Shown: positions 17,356 through 26,311 of the stretch, in pieces
Position numbering within the stretch: the first letter of the stretch is position 1
How the letters are laid out: the number at the start of each line of letters is the position of its first letter
NCBI RefSeq assembly: GCF_000379605.1
Contig: NZ_KB902580.1
Coordinates: forward strand, 157,228 to 221,227
Source: Rhizobium giardinii bv. giardinii H152
Lineage (GTDB): Bacteria > Pseudomonadota > Alphaproteobacteria > Rhizobiales > Rhizobiaceae
Length of the DNA: 64,000 bases
Direction: 5' to 3'
The notes under the pieces: model-generated
What the model was told of the DNA's origin: nothing
Databases searched by the model: none
The model's input: the letters and a program-made list of their open reading frames with translations, nothing else
Position numbers and translations under genes: made by a program

Positions 17356-18123
17356 ATCTGTAATCTTTATCGCATGGAAGACAGGGACTGGGTCGCGAAG
17401 TGGGCAAAGGACGCCGAAAGCCTGATCAACCTGATGCCGGCCTACCAGATGAACCCCGATCAGATGGGGCCGATCGTCCGCAACACCGCTGGCGGGAAGA
17501 AACAGCTGGTCCATGCGCGCTGGGGACTGCCCTCCCCGCGTTTCACGCTCGAGAAGGCCGCCAAAGCCAAGGCCGAGAAACTCGCGGCCAAAGGCAAGCC
17601 CTTCGATCTTGAGGAACTGATCCGGATGGAGGTTGACCGTGGCACGACCAATGTGCGCAAGCTCAGTTTTCCGCATTGGAAGCGATGGTTCGGCGTCGAA
17701 AACAGATGCCTCGTCCCGGTCACCAGTTTTGCCGAACCGGATCCGGCCAGCCAGCAGGAAGGCGGCAAGGTGCCCAATGCCTGGTTTGCACGCGACGAGG
17801 AGAAGTCGCTGATGTTCTTTGCCGGCATCCATGTACCGCAATGGCAGAGTGTCCGAAAGGTCAGGGACGGCCTGACCACCGACGACCTCTATGGGTTTTT
17901 GACCACGGATCCCAACGATCTCGTGAAGCCGGTCCACGAGAAGGCCATGCCTGTCCTGTTGCTGACGAAGGAAGAGACAGACACATGGCTGCGGGCGCCC
18001 TGGGATGAGGCGAAGGGTCTGGCCCACCCTCTACCGGATGGCGCGTTGATCATTTCGTCGCGCGAACCGTACGGATCCACGATCGTTTCGACATCCGGAG
18101 AGCCGGTTGGCAGTCTGCTTTAA
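17356..18123 (+). CDS. SOS response-associated peptidase family protein (SRAP, YedK/HMCES-like)
   Basis: A 255-residue SRAP-domain protein. Members use the N-terminal Cys2, exposed when Met is removed, to form a covalent link with abasic sites in single-stranded DNA. Here the conserved start region reads CNLYRMEDRD, but the codon before Cys is ATC, not ATG. A ribosome site GGGAGGAG lies eight bases upstream of that ATC. Other family positions are present: Asn in GTTNVRK, Glu in VTSFAEPD, and His in VHEKAMPVLL. The next in-frame ATG (17374) would remove Cys2, and the upstream TTG (17299) lies inside a likely promoter. Either ATC is a rare start or the gene is newly damaged. Confidence 0.75.
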   Translation: MCNLYRMEDRDWVAKWAKDAESLINLMPAYQMNPDQMGPIVRNTAGGKKQLVHARWGLPSPRFTLEKAAKAKAEKLAAKGKPFDLEELIRMEVDRGTTNVRKLSFPHWKRWFGVENRCLVPVTSFAEPDPASQQEGGKVPNAWFARDEEKSLMFFAGIHVPQWQSVRKVRDGLTTDDLYGFLTTDPNDLVKPVHEKAMPVLLLTKEETDTWLRAPWDEAKGLAHPLPDGALIISSREPYGSTIVSTSGEPVGSLL

Positions 18124-18132
18124 CGCCTGAAC

Positions 18133-18347
18133 TCAGAGCTTGATTGTATCGGAGCCAAAGGAGCCGAGGAGGTTCTTCTCCCTAGCGGAGTCTTCGAGCA
18201 TGCCAATGAGGTCAAGCGCACGTCTCGGATATTCGATTGCAAAAAATCAATCTGGCACTCCCATGCCGCCCCTCCCAACAAAAAAAGCGGCTTCAACACG
18301 GGAGCGATCAGGTTGGCGAGACCGATCGCTTCACTACCAATGTCCAT
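18133..18347 (-). pseudogene. Possible decayed small gene
   Basis: An ATG at 18347 with GAGGATACTGAG upstream opens MDIGSEAIGLANLIAPVLKP. In a different frame the 3' part reads RRALDLIGMLEDSAREKNLL and ends SFGSDTIKL with TGA at 18133-18135. Both halves look protein-like, which suggests a frameshifted small gene. Family unknown to me. Confidence 0.35.
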
Positions 18348-18395
18348 CTCAGTATCCTCTGTAATAAACTGAAAAGCCTTGACGTTCAGTTTCTG

Positions 18396-19076
18396 TCAAT
18401 TGGGTTCGGCACCTGACGTGCTGGCGAAGAGAGCAACGCCGGCGATGATGGCTGGCAGGCTAAAGGCGGCCGCAGGGATGAACATGTAGCCGGCCGCTCC
18501 GGCGCCACATCCGACGGCAAACGTCAGGACAGCGGTGGCCATCTTCTTCACCCGTACCTTTGCGACGGTGATTTCCTGGGCTTTCGAGTTGGCAAGGATG
18601 TCGGCAAGATCGAGCATGATCTGTGTCGTCGTACCCGTCATCAGGGTGGTCGGCGGCGCTTTCGACAGATGGGACCGGTGAAGACCGTTCTGTATGGCCA
18701 TTGCCGACACCAGTGTCATCGCAACGGCAAACGTAACGCCATTCTCGTCGCCGTGGAATGGACCATAAATAATGGCAATGACCGCGACCGCGGCGAGCAG
18801 GATCAATTTTACGACCAGCATGGGCCGGACGGGGGAGCGATTTCGGTTTTGAAGTTTCAGGCAGACCAGCCGGGACGCGAAGACGACCAGGCAGAACATC
18901 GGAAGGACCAGCACCTTCGACAATGCTCCGCCAAGGCCATGCGCCATCGTTGCGCCCAAGGTCACGAAGTTGCCTGTGACATGCGCAGTAAAAAGCCCTG
19001 AAAGAGCCAGGAAGCCGAGCGTATCGACGTAGCCGCCATTGAAACTCAGAAGGGTAGGAAGGGAGGGAAGCTTCAT
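18396..19076 (-). CDS. DUF1275 (YoaK) family membrane protein
   Basis: A 226-residue polytopic inner-membrane protein of the YoaK/DUF1275 family. It shows FNGGYVDTLGFLALSGLFTA and HVTGNFVTLGATMA at the N-terminus, the characteristic motif of the family, with about six hydrophobic helices. A second motif, MTGTTTQIMLDLADIL, is also typical. Function is not established; transport has been proposed. The gene lies downstream of the MFS gene on the same strand with a gap of about 165 bases. It may be a trailing member of that transcript. Confidence 0.83.
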   Translation of the reverse strand: MKLPSLPTLLSFNGGYVDTLGFLALSGLFTAHVTGNFVTLGATMAHGLGGALSKVLVLPMFCLVVFASRLVCLKLQNRNRSPVRPMLVVKLILLAAVAVIAIIYGPFHGDENGVTFAVAMTLVSAMAIQNGLHRSHLSKAPPTTLMTGTTTQIMLDLADILANSKAQEITVAKVRVKKMATAVLTFAVGCGAGAAGYMFIPAAAFSLPAIIAGVALFASTSGAEPN

Positions 19077-19241
19077 TTCTTGACCTCTATTTCTGTTAGG
19101 CGCCGCGACGTTGCTCGCGACATGGCTCCAGGTTTGACACCAGATGCCGGCCTCACCAATTGCATCAATTGTTTCGAGTTCATTGCGCGTGGCGGCATAA
19201 TAGGCTGGGCGGCCGAAGCCGCCGCCCTGCCCAAGTCTTCG

Positions 19242-20840
19242 TTATGCGGCACCAGGCCGATTGATCGTCAGGAAGTGACGGACAACAGGTTTCTCGGGAC
19301 CGACATGGTGGGCCAGCACCTTGCCCTGCAGGTCGGCGTCGGCATTGGAGACCCGCTTGTGCTGGCGAAGATGTTCAGCCCAGGATTCCACCATGAACCA
19401 TTCGACGATCTTCTCCGGGTCAGCCGAGTCCTCGGTGACACCCCAGCCATAGGCACCATCGCGGCGGCGTTCGTTGGAAAGATGATCGATGGCGTGAAGG
19501 AATGCGCTGCGGTGCTGCTTCTCGACCTTGTACTCGATCAGGATCAGAACCGGACCACGGTCATGGGCAACGGGTTCCGCAACAAGCGGCTCAGGCCAGT
19601 GATTGGACGGCACCATGTCGGCATCGCCTGCAGGAAGTTTCACGCGGTGCATGATGAACCCGGTCACAAGCAGCCCGGCGGCTCCGATGAGCAGGGTCAT
19701 TTGGATGCCGACAGCCTCGCCGACCGCGCCCCAACCAAGGCTCCCGGCAGTCATCGCACCATTGAAGACGGTGAGGTAGACGGCGAGGCCGCGACCACGC
19801 ACCCAGTTCGGAAGAACAGCCTGGGCCGCGACGTTGAGCGTTGTCAGTGCAGTGATCCATGCCACACCAAGGAACAGAAGAACGATGATGGCAACGATCT
19901 TCGGCGGGGCGAGTGACAGAACTCCCATGACGGCAGCGGTGATCAGCGCGGCACCGAGAAGCAGGCCGTCGGAACTCAGGCGTTCGCGCAGCTTCGGCAT
20001 GAGCAAGGCGCCACCGATCGCGCCTGCACCAACTGCACCGAGCAGGATGCCGTAGAAGCTGGCATCACCACCCAGCAACTGCCGGGCGACGAGCGGGAGG
20101 AGCGCCCAGACGGCGCTGGCGAAGGCGAAGAAGATCGCGGCGCGCAGGAGGACGACGTGGAGCGGTGTGCTCGAGCGGGTGTAGCGAAGCCCGGCCCGGA
20201 AGGCACCGAAGAAGTTCTCCTGAAGCGCGTCGTTTGCATTCTTCGCCTGTGGCCACCAGACCAGAGCTGCGATCACCACGGCGTAGCTTGCGACATCCGC
20301 GCCGTAGGTGATCCCGGCTCCAAAGGCTGCGAGAAGCAGGCCGCCCGCGGCAGGCCCGATGGAGCGGGCAATGTTGATGCCGAGCGAGTTCAGCGCCACG
20401 GCGCTCTTGACATCCTCGCGTTTGACCAGTTCCGGAACGATCGCCTGCCAGGTCGGCCCCATCAACGCGGCGCCAATGCCGCCGAGGAAGGTCAGACCGA
20501 TCAGCGCGCTGACCGATAGCATACCCGTCTGGGACAGGACCATAAGCGAGATGCTGACGGATGCCAGCAGGAGCTGGACGGCGATCAGGAACTTGCGGCG
20601 ATCAAGGATGTCGGTGAGAACGCCCGCAGGAATGGCAAGCAGGAAGATCGGCAGGGTTCCGGCCGCCTGGACCATGGCGACCGCGGCCGGCGATGCCGAA
20701 AGATCCGTCATCAGCCAGGAGCTTGCGACGTCGCGCATGAAGCTTCCGGTATTGCCAAGGACGGTGGCGATCCAGAGAACCGCAAACACAGGCTGTGCGA
20801 GTGGCGCGAAGGTTCCGCCGGATGCTTTTGCAGCGCTCAT
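19242..20840 (-). CDS. MFS transporter (PF05977-like) with C-terminal ABM-like domain
   Basis: A 532-residue inner-membrane exporter. The first ~400 residues form a 12-helix major facilitator of the MFS_3/enterobactin-exporter type (FAVLWIATVLGNTGSFMRDV; DILDRRKFLIAVQ at the loop 2-3 position). The last ~110 residues are soluble and resemble the dimeric alpha+beta-barrel fold (VLILIEYKVEKQHRSAFLHA; EWFMVESWAEHLRQHKRVS), a pairing known in this MFS subfamily. The start overlaps the upstream DoxX stop (ATGA), so the two are coupled. The pair sits behind one of the three shared operator-like sites, which suggests induction with the nearby isochorismatase and dioxygenase genes. Substrate unknown. 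Confidence 0.85.
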   Translation of the reverse strand: MSAAKASGGTFAPLAQPVFAVLWIATVLGNTGSFMRDVASSWLMTDLSASPAAVAMVQAAGTLPIFLLAIPAGVLTDILDRRKFLIAVQLLLASVSISLMVLSQTGMLSVSALIGLTFLGGIGAALMGPTWQAIVPELVKREDVKSAVALNSLGINIARSIGPAAGGLLLAAFGAGITYGADVASYAVVIAALVWWPQAKNANDALQENFFGAFRAGLRYTRSSTPLHVVLLRAAIFFAFASAVWALLPLVARQLLGGDASFYGILLGAVGAGAIGGALLMPKLRERLSSDGLLLGAALITAAVMGVLSLAPPKIVAIIVLLFLGVAWITALTTLNVAAQAVLPNWVRGRGLAVYLTVFNGAMTAGSLGWGAVGEAVGIQMTLLIGAAGLLVTGFIMHRVKLPAGDADMVPSNHWPEPLVAEPVAHDRGPVLILIEYKVEKQHRSAFLHAIDHLSNERRRDGAYGWGVTEDSADPEKIVEWFMVESWAEHLRQHKRVSNADADLQGKVLAHHVGPEKPVVRHFLTINRPGAA

Positions 20841-21280
20841 TTGCCTGCTCCCTTGGTGAGGTCGAATGCGGCGACGAAGAGGAATGCGCCAGCGAGGCCA
20901 ACATGTTCAAAGAAGGCGTTGGTCGCCATCATGCGGTTCATGCCGGGAGCCATCTCCCAGAAACGGAGGGCGATGAACGTTGCCATGAGCGTGAAGCCAG
21001 CGAGCGCCAGCGCTCCGATCCAGCGAAAAAAGCCCGATACCACCATGGCTGAAGCCGTCAGCTCGAACACGATGACGGCGACCGCAAAGAACGCGGTGGG
21101 ATGAAGACCGAAATGATCCATTTCGGCCAGTGCGCCGTTGAAATCGAAGATCTTGGTAAGCGGGCCCTGGATGTAGGCGGCGCAGAGCGCAAGCAGCGAC
21201 ACGGTTCGCGTGACCGGAGAAGCGACGATGCGTGCCAGACTGCTCCGGACTGGATTCGACGTATGGGATTGGTGGGTCAT
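20837..21280 (-). CDS. DoxX family membrane protein
   Basis: A 147-residue protein with about four membrane helices. It has the DoxX-type pattern IQGPLTKIFDFNGALAEM, then FFAVAVIVFELTASAMVVSG and a final HVGLAGAFLFVAAFDL. DoxX-like proteins occur in quinone- and thiol-stress operons and in membrane redox modules; the precise role is unsettled. It is the first gene of a two-gene unit with the MFS exporter (4-base overlap). The operator-like site at 21354-21383 lies about 75 bases upstream of its start, a sensible LysR-activation position. Confidence 0.82.
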   Translation of the reverse strand: MTHQSHTSNPVRSSLARIVASPVTRTVSLLALCAAYIQGPLTKIFDFNGALAEMDHFGLHPTAFFAVAVIVFELTASAMVVSGFFRWIGALALAGFTLMATFIALRFWEMAPGMNRMMATNAFFEHVGLAGAFLFVAAFDLTKGAGK

Positions 21281-21353
21281 ATCTGCTCCTGCATGTGCGC
21301 CGCGAGCGGCTGCGTTTGATGGAGCGATATTGGCTGGTTACCGTCTTACCAAC

Positions 21354-21383
21354 AATTGCAGCAATCGTTTCGATTTAATTGCA
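21354..21383. promoter_or_regulatory. Operator-like site, AATTGCA direct repeat with 23-bp period (site 1)
   Basis: AATTGCA at 21354-21360 recurs at 21377-21383. The inner part contains TTTCGATTT before the second repeat. The same period and half-sites occur at 24656 and 27315, always upstream of a minus-strand gene. Probable target of a LysR regulator. Confidence 0.6.
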
Positions 21384-21442
21384 AAATGGGCAATTATGGA
21401 GTGATTGCTCGGGTGACTGGATGCCACCCGAGCTAAGGCTCG

Positions 21443-23425
21443 TCAGACGGCCCAGCAGGAGCAGCCGAGAGCGCCGAAGAATCCCTTGAGGTCGGCGATC
21501 GGAAGCTTGGATGTCCAAGCTCCGGCATGGTCGTGGCCATGCACGCCACAATCGCTGGCACATCCGCATGTGGAGATCGCCGTGCGGCGCAAGGATCGAG
21601 CGCCCGCGCCCTCCGGTTCGCCCCAGGCCGCGTAGCCGCCGAACTTGCGTACGGGAGACCAGTCGGGCATCGCGGGCGGGATGTCGTTCTCGTCGAGTGT
21701 CTTGAAGTCGCCTGCGCCATAGACGATCTTGCCACCGACCATGGTCAGTTCCGAGGTGAGGAACGAAATCTCGTCCTCGGCGCAGGAGAAGAAGTCCTTG
21801 TCCGGCACCACCAGATCGGCGAACTGGCCCTTCTCGATGCGGCCCTTCTTGCCTTCTTCATTGGAGAACCACGTGACCTTTTCGGTCCACATGCGCAGCG
21901 CGGTCTCCCGGTCGAGGCAGTTGGCTCGCGGATAGAGTTGCATTCCGCCGACAGTCTTGCCGGTGACCATCCACGACAGCGAAACCCACGGATTGTAGGA
22001 AGCAACGCGCGTCGCATCACTGCCTGCGGAGACATTCACACCCTTGTCGAGCATGCGGCGGATCGGCGGCGTAGCCTCGGCCACGCCGTGACCGTATCGC
22101 TCAACGAAGTATTCGCCCTGGTAGGCCATCCGGTGCTGCGTGGCGATGCCGCCACCGAGTGCGGCGATGCGGTCGATCGAGCGATCCGAGATGGTTTCGG
22201 CATGGTCGAAGAACCAGTTCAGTCCTTCGAGCGGAATGTCCTTGTTGACCTTCTCGAATACATCGAGGGCGCGGGAGATGGTCTCGTCATAAGTGGCATG
22301 CATGCGCCAGGGCCAGCGGTTCTCGGCGAGAACCCTGACGACCTCTTCCAGCTCGCCTTCCATTTCCGGGGCCATTTCCGGACGGGGCTGGCGGAAATCC
22401 TCGAAGTCGGCAGCCGAGAAGACGAGCATCTCACCGGCACCGTTGTGGCGGAAGTAGTCGTTGCCCTGCTTGTATTTGACCGACTGCGTCCAGTTCAGGA
22501 AGTCCTGTTTCTCTTCCTTGGGCTTCTGGGTGAAGAGGTTGTAGGCCAGACGCACCGTCATCTGATTGTTATCGGAGAGATTCTGGATGACCTCGTAGTC
22601 GTCTGGATAGTTCTGGAAGCCCCCGCCCGCATCGATCACGCCTGTCACGCCGAGGCGGTTCAGTTCGCGCATGAAGTGGCGGGTCGAGTTTACCTGATAG
22701 TCCAGAGGAAGCTTGGGCCCCTTGGCGAGCGTCGAATAGAGAATGCCTGCATTGGGCTTGGCGAGCAGCATGCCAGTCGGATTGCCATTGGCATCACGGG
22801 TGATTTCACCACTCGGCGGGTTCGGCGTATCGCGGGTGTAGCCGACGGCGCGCAGCGCCGCGCCATTCAGGAGTGCCCGATCGTAGAGATGCAACAGGAA
22901 GACCGGGGTATCGGGAGCGATCGCATTGATCTCCTCGATCGTCGGCAGGCGCTTTTCGGCGAACTGATGTTCAGTGAACCCCCCGACGACGCGCACCCAT
23001 TGCGGCGCGGGCGTAATCGCCACCTGGCGCTTCAGCATGTCCATCGCATCGGCGAGCGACCGAACGCCGTCCCAGCGCAGTTCCATGTTGTAGTTCAGGC
23101 CGCCGCGCACGACGTGAGTGTGGTTGTCGATCAGACCCGGCAGGACGCGCTTGCCCCTGAGGTCGACGATCTTCGTGTTGGCACCAGCCAGAGCCATAAT
23201 CTCGCTGTCGGATCCGACTTCGAGAAACAGGCCATCCTTGATGGCGATCGCCGTGGCGTTCGGATTGGTCCGGTCGAGGGTCGTCACGCGGCCGTTGTGG
23301 AGGATCAGGTCGGGATGCATGGTGTCTACTCCGGTCTGGTTGGGATCGTCGGCTTTCGCCGGGGAGAAGAGGTTCGAGAACGCCAGGCTCGACGCGCCCC
23401 CAAGAAAGGATCGACGAGTCGTCAT
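21443..23425 (-). CDS. Tat-exported amidohydrolase (YtcJ-like)
   Basis: A 660-residue metal-dependent amidohydrolase. The N-terminus is a Tat-type leader (TTRRSFLGGASSLAFSNLF), so it probably acts in the periplasm. The metal-binding motif appears as LIDNHTHVVRGG near residue 100, with later His/Asp positions such as FFDHAETISDR and SAGSDATRVASYNPW. The C-terminal ~50 residues are Cys/His-rich (CGCASDCGVHGHDHAGAW and ALGCSCWAV) and may bind another metal. ATG at 23425 overlaps the XapX stop (TGATG), so the two are coupled. The substrate is unknown; YtcJ relatives hydrolyse N-acyl or exocyclic amides. It is the last gene of an isochorismatase-XapX-amidohydrolase run. Confidence 0.87.
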   Translation of the reverse strand: MTTRRSFLGGASSLAFSNLFSPAKADDPNQTGVDTMHPDLILHNGRVTTLDRTNPNATAIAIKDGLFLEVGSDSEIMALAGANTKIVDLRGKRVLPGLIDNHTHVVRGGLNYNMELRWDGVRSLADAMDMLKRQVAITPAPQWVRVVGGFTEHQFAEKRLPTIEEINAIAPDTPVFLLHLYDRALLNGAALRAVGYTRDTPNPPSGEITRDANGNPTGMLLAKPNAGILYSTLAKGPKLPLDYQVNSTRHFMRELNRLGVTGVIDAGGGFQNYPDDYEVIQNLSDNNQMTVRLAYNLFTQKPKEEKQDFLNWTQSVKYKQGNDYFRHNGAGEMLVFSAADFEDFRQPRPEMAPEMEGELEEVVRVLAENRWPWRMHATYDETISRALDVFEKVNKDIPLEGLNWFFDHAETISDRSIDRIAALGGGIATQHRMAYQGEYFVERYGHGVAEATPPIRRMLDKGVNVSAGSDATRVASYNPWVSLSWMVTGKTVGGMQLYPRANCLDRETALRMWTEKVTWFSNEEGKKGRIEKGQFADLVVPDKDFFSCAEDEISFLTSELTMVGGKIVYGAGDFKTLDENDIPPAMPDWSPVRKFGGYAAWGEPEGAGARSLRRTAISTCGCASDCGVHGHDHAGAWTSKLPIADLKGFFGALGCSCWAV

Positions 23426-23712
23426 CAACTCCGCTCCCCCGCTTTCGCCTCCGCCTGATGGGCGAGGTCGATAAGATCGCCGCCCTTAGGCAGGTGGCCG
23501 AACATGTGCGGCTTAATCTGATGAAGCCATGAAATGGCTGCTGGCTCCCTGCTCCACAAGGTCTTTGCGAAAGGGATGATCTGTTCACCGACGAGAATGC
23601 CGAGAAGGCCGACCAAGGCGATGACAGGCGGAGCCGGCGAGCGGACGTTCAGGAGGCTGTAGACGATGCCCACAAGCAGACCTGCACCGAGAGAAAGAAG
23701 ATAGATTTTCAC
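23425..23712 (-). CDS. XapX domain protein (DUF1427)
   Basis: A 95-residue protein with two hydrophobic helices (YLLSLGAGLLVGIVYSLLNV and VIALVGLLGILVGEQIIPFA), the whole XapX motif, followed by a soluble tail of about 45 residues that is longer than in the minimal family. XapX genes commonly accompany isochorismatase and amidohydrolase genes; function unknown. It overlaps the amidohydrolase start and follows the isochorismatase after a hairpin. Confidence 0.82.
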   Translation of the reverse strand: MKIYLLSLGAGLLVGIVYSLLNVRSPAPPVIALVGLLGILVGEQIIPFAKTLWSREPAAISWLHQIKPHMFGHLPKGGDLIDLAHQAEAKAGERS

Positions 23713-23736
23713 GGGATGCCCTCCACGGTTAGAGAA

Positions 23737-23768
23737 AGGCCGCTCCGACCGGGTTATCGGAGCGGCCT
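23737..23768 (-). terminator. 12-bp stem hairpin after the isochorismatase gene
   Basis: AGGCCGCTCCGA pairs exactly with TCGGAGCGGCCT around an 8-nt loop. Read on the minus strand it is followed by TTCTCT. It lies just after the isochorismatase stop and could terminate part of the transcripts before XapX. Confidence 0.65.
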
Positions 23769-23778
23769 GATCAGGCCC

Positions 23779-24468
23779 TTACTTGGCGGGGTTCGGGCCG
23801 ATGCGCTTGCCGTGCTTGACGCGTTCCTCTGCGCCGTGAACCATCGTATAGGCGTAGTCGACGCCCATGCCGTATGCGCCGGAATGCTCCTTCACGAGGG
23901 TGGTGACAGCATCGTAGGTTTCCCTGCGAGCCCAGTCGCGCTGCCACTCGAGCAGCACCTGCTGCCAGGTGACCGGGATCACGCCTGCCTGAACCATCCG
24001 GTCCATCGCGTATTTGTGTGCGTCGGAAGACGTGCCGCCGGAAGCATCCGCGACCATGTAGATCTCATAATCCGGAACATCATGCAGGGCCGAGAGTGCG
24101 AAGGTGGTGTTGCAGACCTCGGTCCAGAGACCGGAGACGACGATCTTCTTGCGGCCCTCGGCGGCGATCTTCGCCAGCGCGTCACGGACGTTCTGGTCGT
24201 CCCAGGAGTTCATCGAGCTGCGCTCGAGAATATCGTTCTCCGGGTAGACGGCAAGCAATTCCGGAAAGGTGTTGCCCGAGAAGGATTGCGTCTCAACCGT
24301 GGTGATCGTGGTGGGGACGTTGAAGATCTTGGCGGCCTTGGCGAGGCCGACGACATTGTTCTTCAGTACCTGGCGATCGATCGACTGGACGCCGAACGCC
24401 ATCTGCGGCTGCTGGTCGATGAAGATGAGCTGGCTGTTCGCGGGGGTCAGGACTTCGAGCTTGGACAT
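23779..24468 (-). CDS. Isochorismatase-family cysteine hydrolase (YcaC-like)
   Basis: A 229-residue cytoplasmic hydrolase. It has the family Asp in LIFIDQQPQMAFGV (residue 18) and the nucleophile Cys in SGLWTEVCNTTFAL (about residue 119). The cis-peptide region VVSGLWTE is typical. Relatives such as YcaC and nicotinamidase-like enzymes cleave amides or isochorismate-type ethers; this subgroup has no assigned substrate. The C-terminal extension of about 40 residues (SGAYGMGVDYAYTM) is seen in YcaC-like members. It is first in a minus-strand run with XapX and the amidohydrolase. The operator-like site at 24656-24685 lies about 190 bases upstream of its start. Confidence 0.88.
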   Translation of the reverse strand: MSKLEVLTPANSQLIFIDQQPQMAFGVQSIDRQVLKNNVVGLAKAAKIFNVPTTITTVETQSFSGNTFPELLAVYPENDILERSSMNSWDDQNVRDALAKIAAEGRKKIVVSGLWTEVCNTTFALSALHDVPDYEIYMVADASGGTSSDAHKYAMDRMVQAGVIPVTWQQVLLEWQRDWARRETYDAVTTLVKEHSGAYGMGVDYAYTMVHGAEERVKHGKRIGPNPAK

Positions 24469-25219
24469 GGGTCAATTCCTCTTCGGTTGTTGGACCGCGA
24501 ATGCGGCGGGTTATAAACTGGGCAGGGCCTGTCGGACGGACCACCATGTCCTGGAACACGGCTCATAAGGCCCTGAGTATGTCGAAACCGATGCTTTCAT
24601 TCACTCGTTGCCTCGGCTGCTGGAAGGAAACGTAGTGTGATTTGCGCTTGTGCAAAATTGCAATATTAATTGCGAATGAATTGCCTTTATCGCAATAATT
24701 ACCCTGAAGTTCGGTTTACCTGCGGACGTCGCACGAGGCTGCGCTGCGCGACCATTCGGTCCAAAATTTACCCGAGAAAATTTCATTCGGACAGGCGGCC
24801 CTGAGGTAGTTTGCAGTGTCGCTGTTCACGCTATTCGGCGTGGAGCGATTTGGCTGACTTCGGTTGGGGCGAGACAGCCCGTGGAGAACAGGAGAGCGGT
24901 GTGAGCCGCGAAATGCTTGGCAGCCTGCCATTAAGCAATGACGCGACTAGATGGTGAGTACGCTGTACGCGCAGGGGTTCCATATCGCGATTATTTTGTC
25001 TTCTGCTTACTCTCAACAGCCGTTGCTCCAAATTAATAGGTCGATTTATGCCGAGCCAGGAGACGAGCGCCATGTCACGGCCCACTCCTATACAGGATAG
25101 GGCCATCACCCACTCCGCGCTGTCCGACGGATCAAATCAGCCGTGGGAAATATCTTCAAACGAGAGAGGGGAGAAGCCCGTCTTTGTGGAGTAACTATCC
25201 ATGGATATGGACAAAGCCA
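24469..25219. other. Regulatory/unassigned stretch upstream of the isochorismatase gene
   Basis: About 750 bases with no recognised gene. It contains the operator-like site at 24656-24685 in an AT-rich patch (24640-24710) that stands out from its GC-rich surroundings. The rest shows only short overlapping frames. Confidence 0.5.
24656..24685. promoter_or_regulatory. Operator-like site with 23-bp period (site 2)
   Basis: AATTGCAATATT at 24656-24667 shares its 12 bases exactly with site 3 at 27315. The second half-site AATTGCC is at 24679-24685, 23 bases on, preceded by TTGCGAATG. It lies upstream of the isochorismatase gene. Confidence 0.6.
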
Positions 25220-26137
25220 CTAGAGTGTCCCGGTACCATCGTCGTAGGCAGAAAACACGCCCGCAACCCAGTCTGCAAAGACCTGACACTTAACGCTCGG
25301 AAACCGGCCCGCTGGCCTTACTATGTGAACAGGATAACGTGGTGGCGCCCAATCGTTCATGATTGGGATCAGAGCGCCACGAGCGATATGGGGCCTTGCC
25401 AAGAATTCAAATGTCTGCCCGATACCCAGTCCTGCTAATATTCCATGCAAATGCGCCGTCGCATCACTGGTGGAGAGCTTGATGGGGTTGTAGATCTCTA
25501 TTTTCTCGTCGCCTTTAATCAGTCGAACGGGTGCAGCTTTCAGACTGCGCGCAAAAAAGTACTGCACGAAAATATGATCCCGCTGCAGATCCGATGGCGA
25601 AGCTGGCACGCCGTGTTTTTCGAGGTACCACGGGGTTGCGCAGGTCACTATCTCAACGCTGCATAACTTCCTCGCAACAAGAGATGCATTGGGCAGATCG
25701 CCGGCACGAATGACGCAGTCTATGCCCTCTTCGACGATGTCGGCCTGGCGTTCTGTTACACCAAGATGCAACTCGATCTCTGGATAGAGCGCGTAAAACT
25801 CTGGCAACCGAGGGATCAGAATCGCATTCGCGAAGGTCCCTCCTACGTCAACCCGAAGTTTTCCCCTGGTGGCTAGGCGCCCACGGGTCGCCTCATTGTT
25901 CATTTCGTCGAAATCGGCGATCAGGCGAATGGCGCGCTCGTAATAAGCAACTCCCTCAGGTGTCACGGTGACTGAACGTGTCGTGCGTTCGAGCAGTTTG
26001 AGGCTCAAGCTTGCCTCGAGATCCTGAACAAGCTTACTCACGGTCGACCGCGGTGCACCCATTGTGTCTGCAGCCTTTGCAAAGGATCCAGCCTCGACGA
26101 CGCGAACAAAGGCTCTGATCGCTCCCAATTGATCCAT
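25220..26137 (-). CDS. LysR-family transcriptional regulator
   Basis: A 305-residue LysR regulator of the AaeR/DmlR-like subgroup. The N-terminal winged helix reads FVRVVEAGSFAKAADTMGAP then STVSKLVQDLEASLSLKLLE, followed by RTTRSVTVTPEG. The effector domain includes RGKLRVDVGG and a C-terminal region ending YDDGTGTL. ATG at 26137 is preferred because GGAG lies eight bases upstream; the ATG at 26143 leaves no spacing. It stands alone between the isochorismatase and dioxygenase genes. Its target may be either, but no palindromic site next to it was identified. Confidence 0.88.
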   Translation of the reverse strand: MDQLGAIRAFVRVVEAGSFAKAADTMGAPRSTVSKLVQDLEASLSLKLLERTTRSVTVTPEGVAYYERAIRLIADFDEMNNEATRGRLATRGKLRVDVGGTFANAILIPRLPEFYALYPEIELHLGVTERQADIVEEGIDCVIRAGDLPNASLVARKLCSVEIVTCATPWYLEKHGVPASPSDLQRDHIFVQYFFARSLKAAPVRLIKGDEKIEIYNPIKLSTSDATAHLHGILAGLGIGQTFEFLARPHIARGALIPIMNDWAPPRYPVHIVRPAGRFPSVKCQVFADWVAGVFSAYDDGTGTL

Positions 26138-26311
26138 TGTCATCTCTCCATCGAAACTTATGGGTGCGAATGCCTTGGGGCTCAGTTATCGACATCAGTT
26201 GCAAAGGGCATCAGGCGTAGTCGAATGTTTGAAGATCTTCCCTGGAAAACCCGGGGTGCGACCGGGTAGACATGCGCCGTCCAAAATTCGAAATGCCATC
26301 AGTTGTGATTG

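Noticed and set aside
21527..23458. Long plus-strand open frame of 643 codons opposite the amidohydrolase gene
   Set aside because: It is the exact antisense of a well-recognised enzyme. Its translation matches no family I know, and GC-rich DNA commonly gives such shadows.
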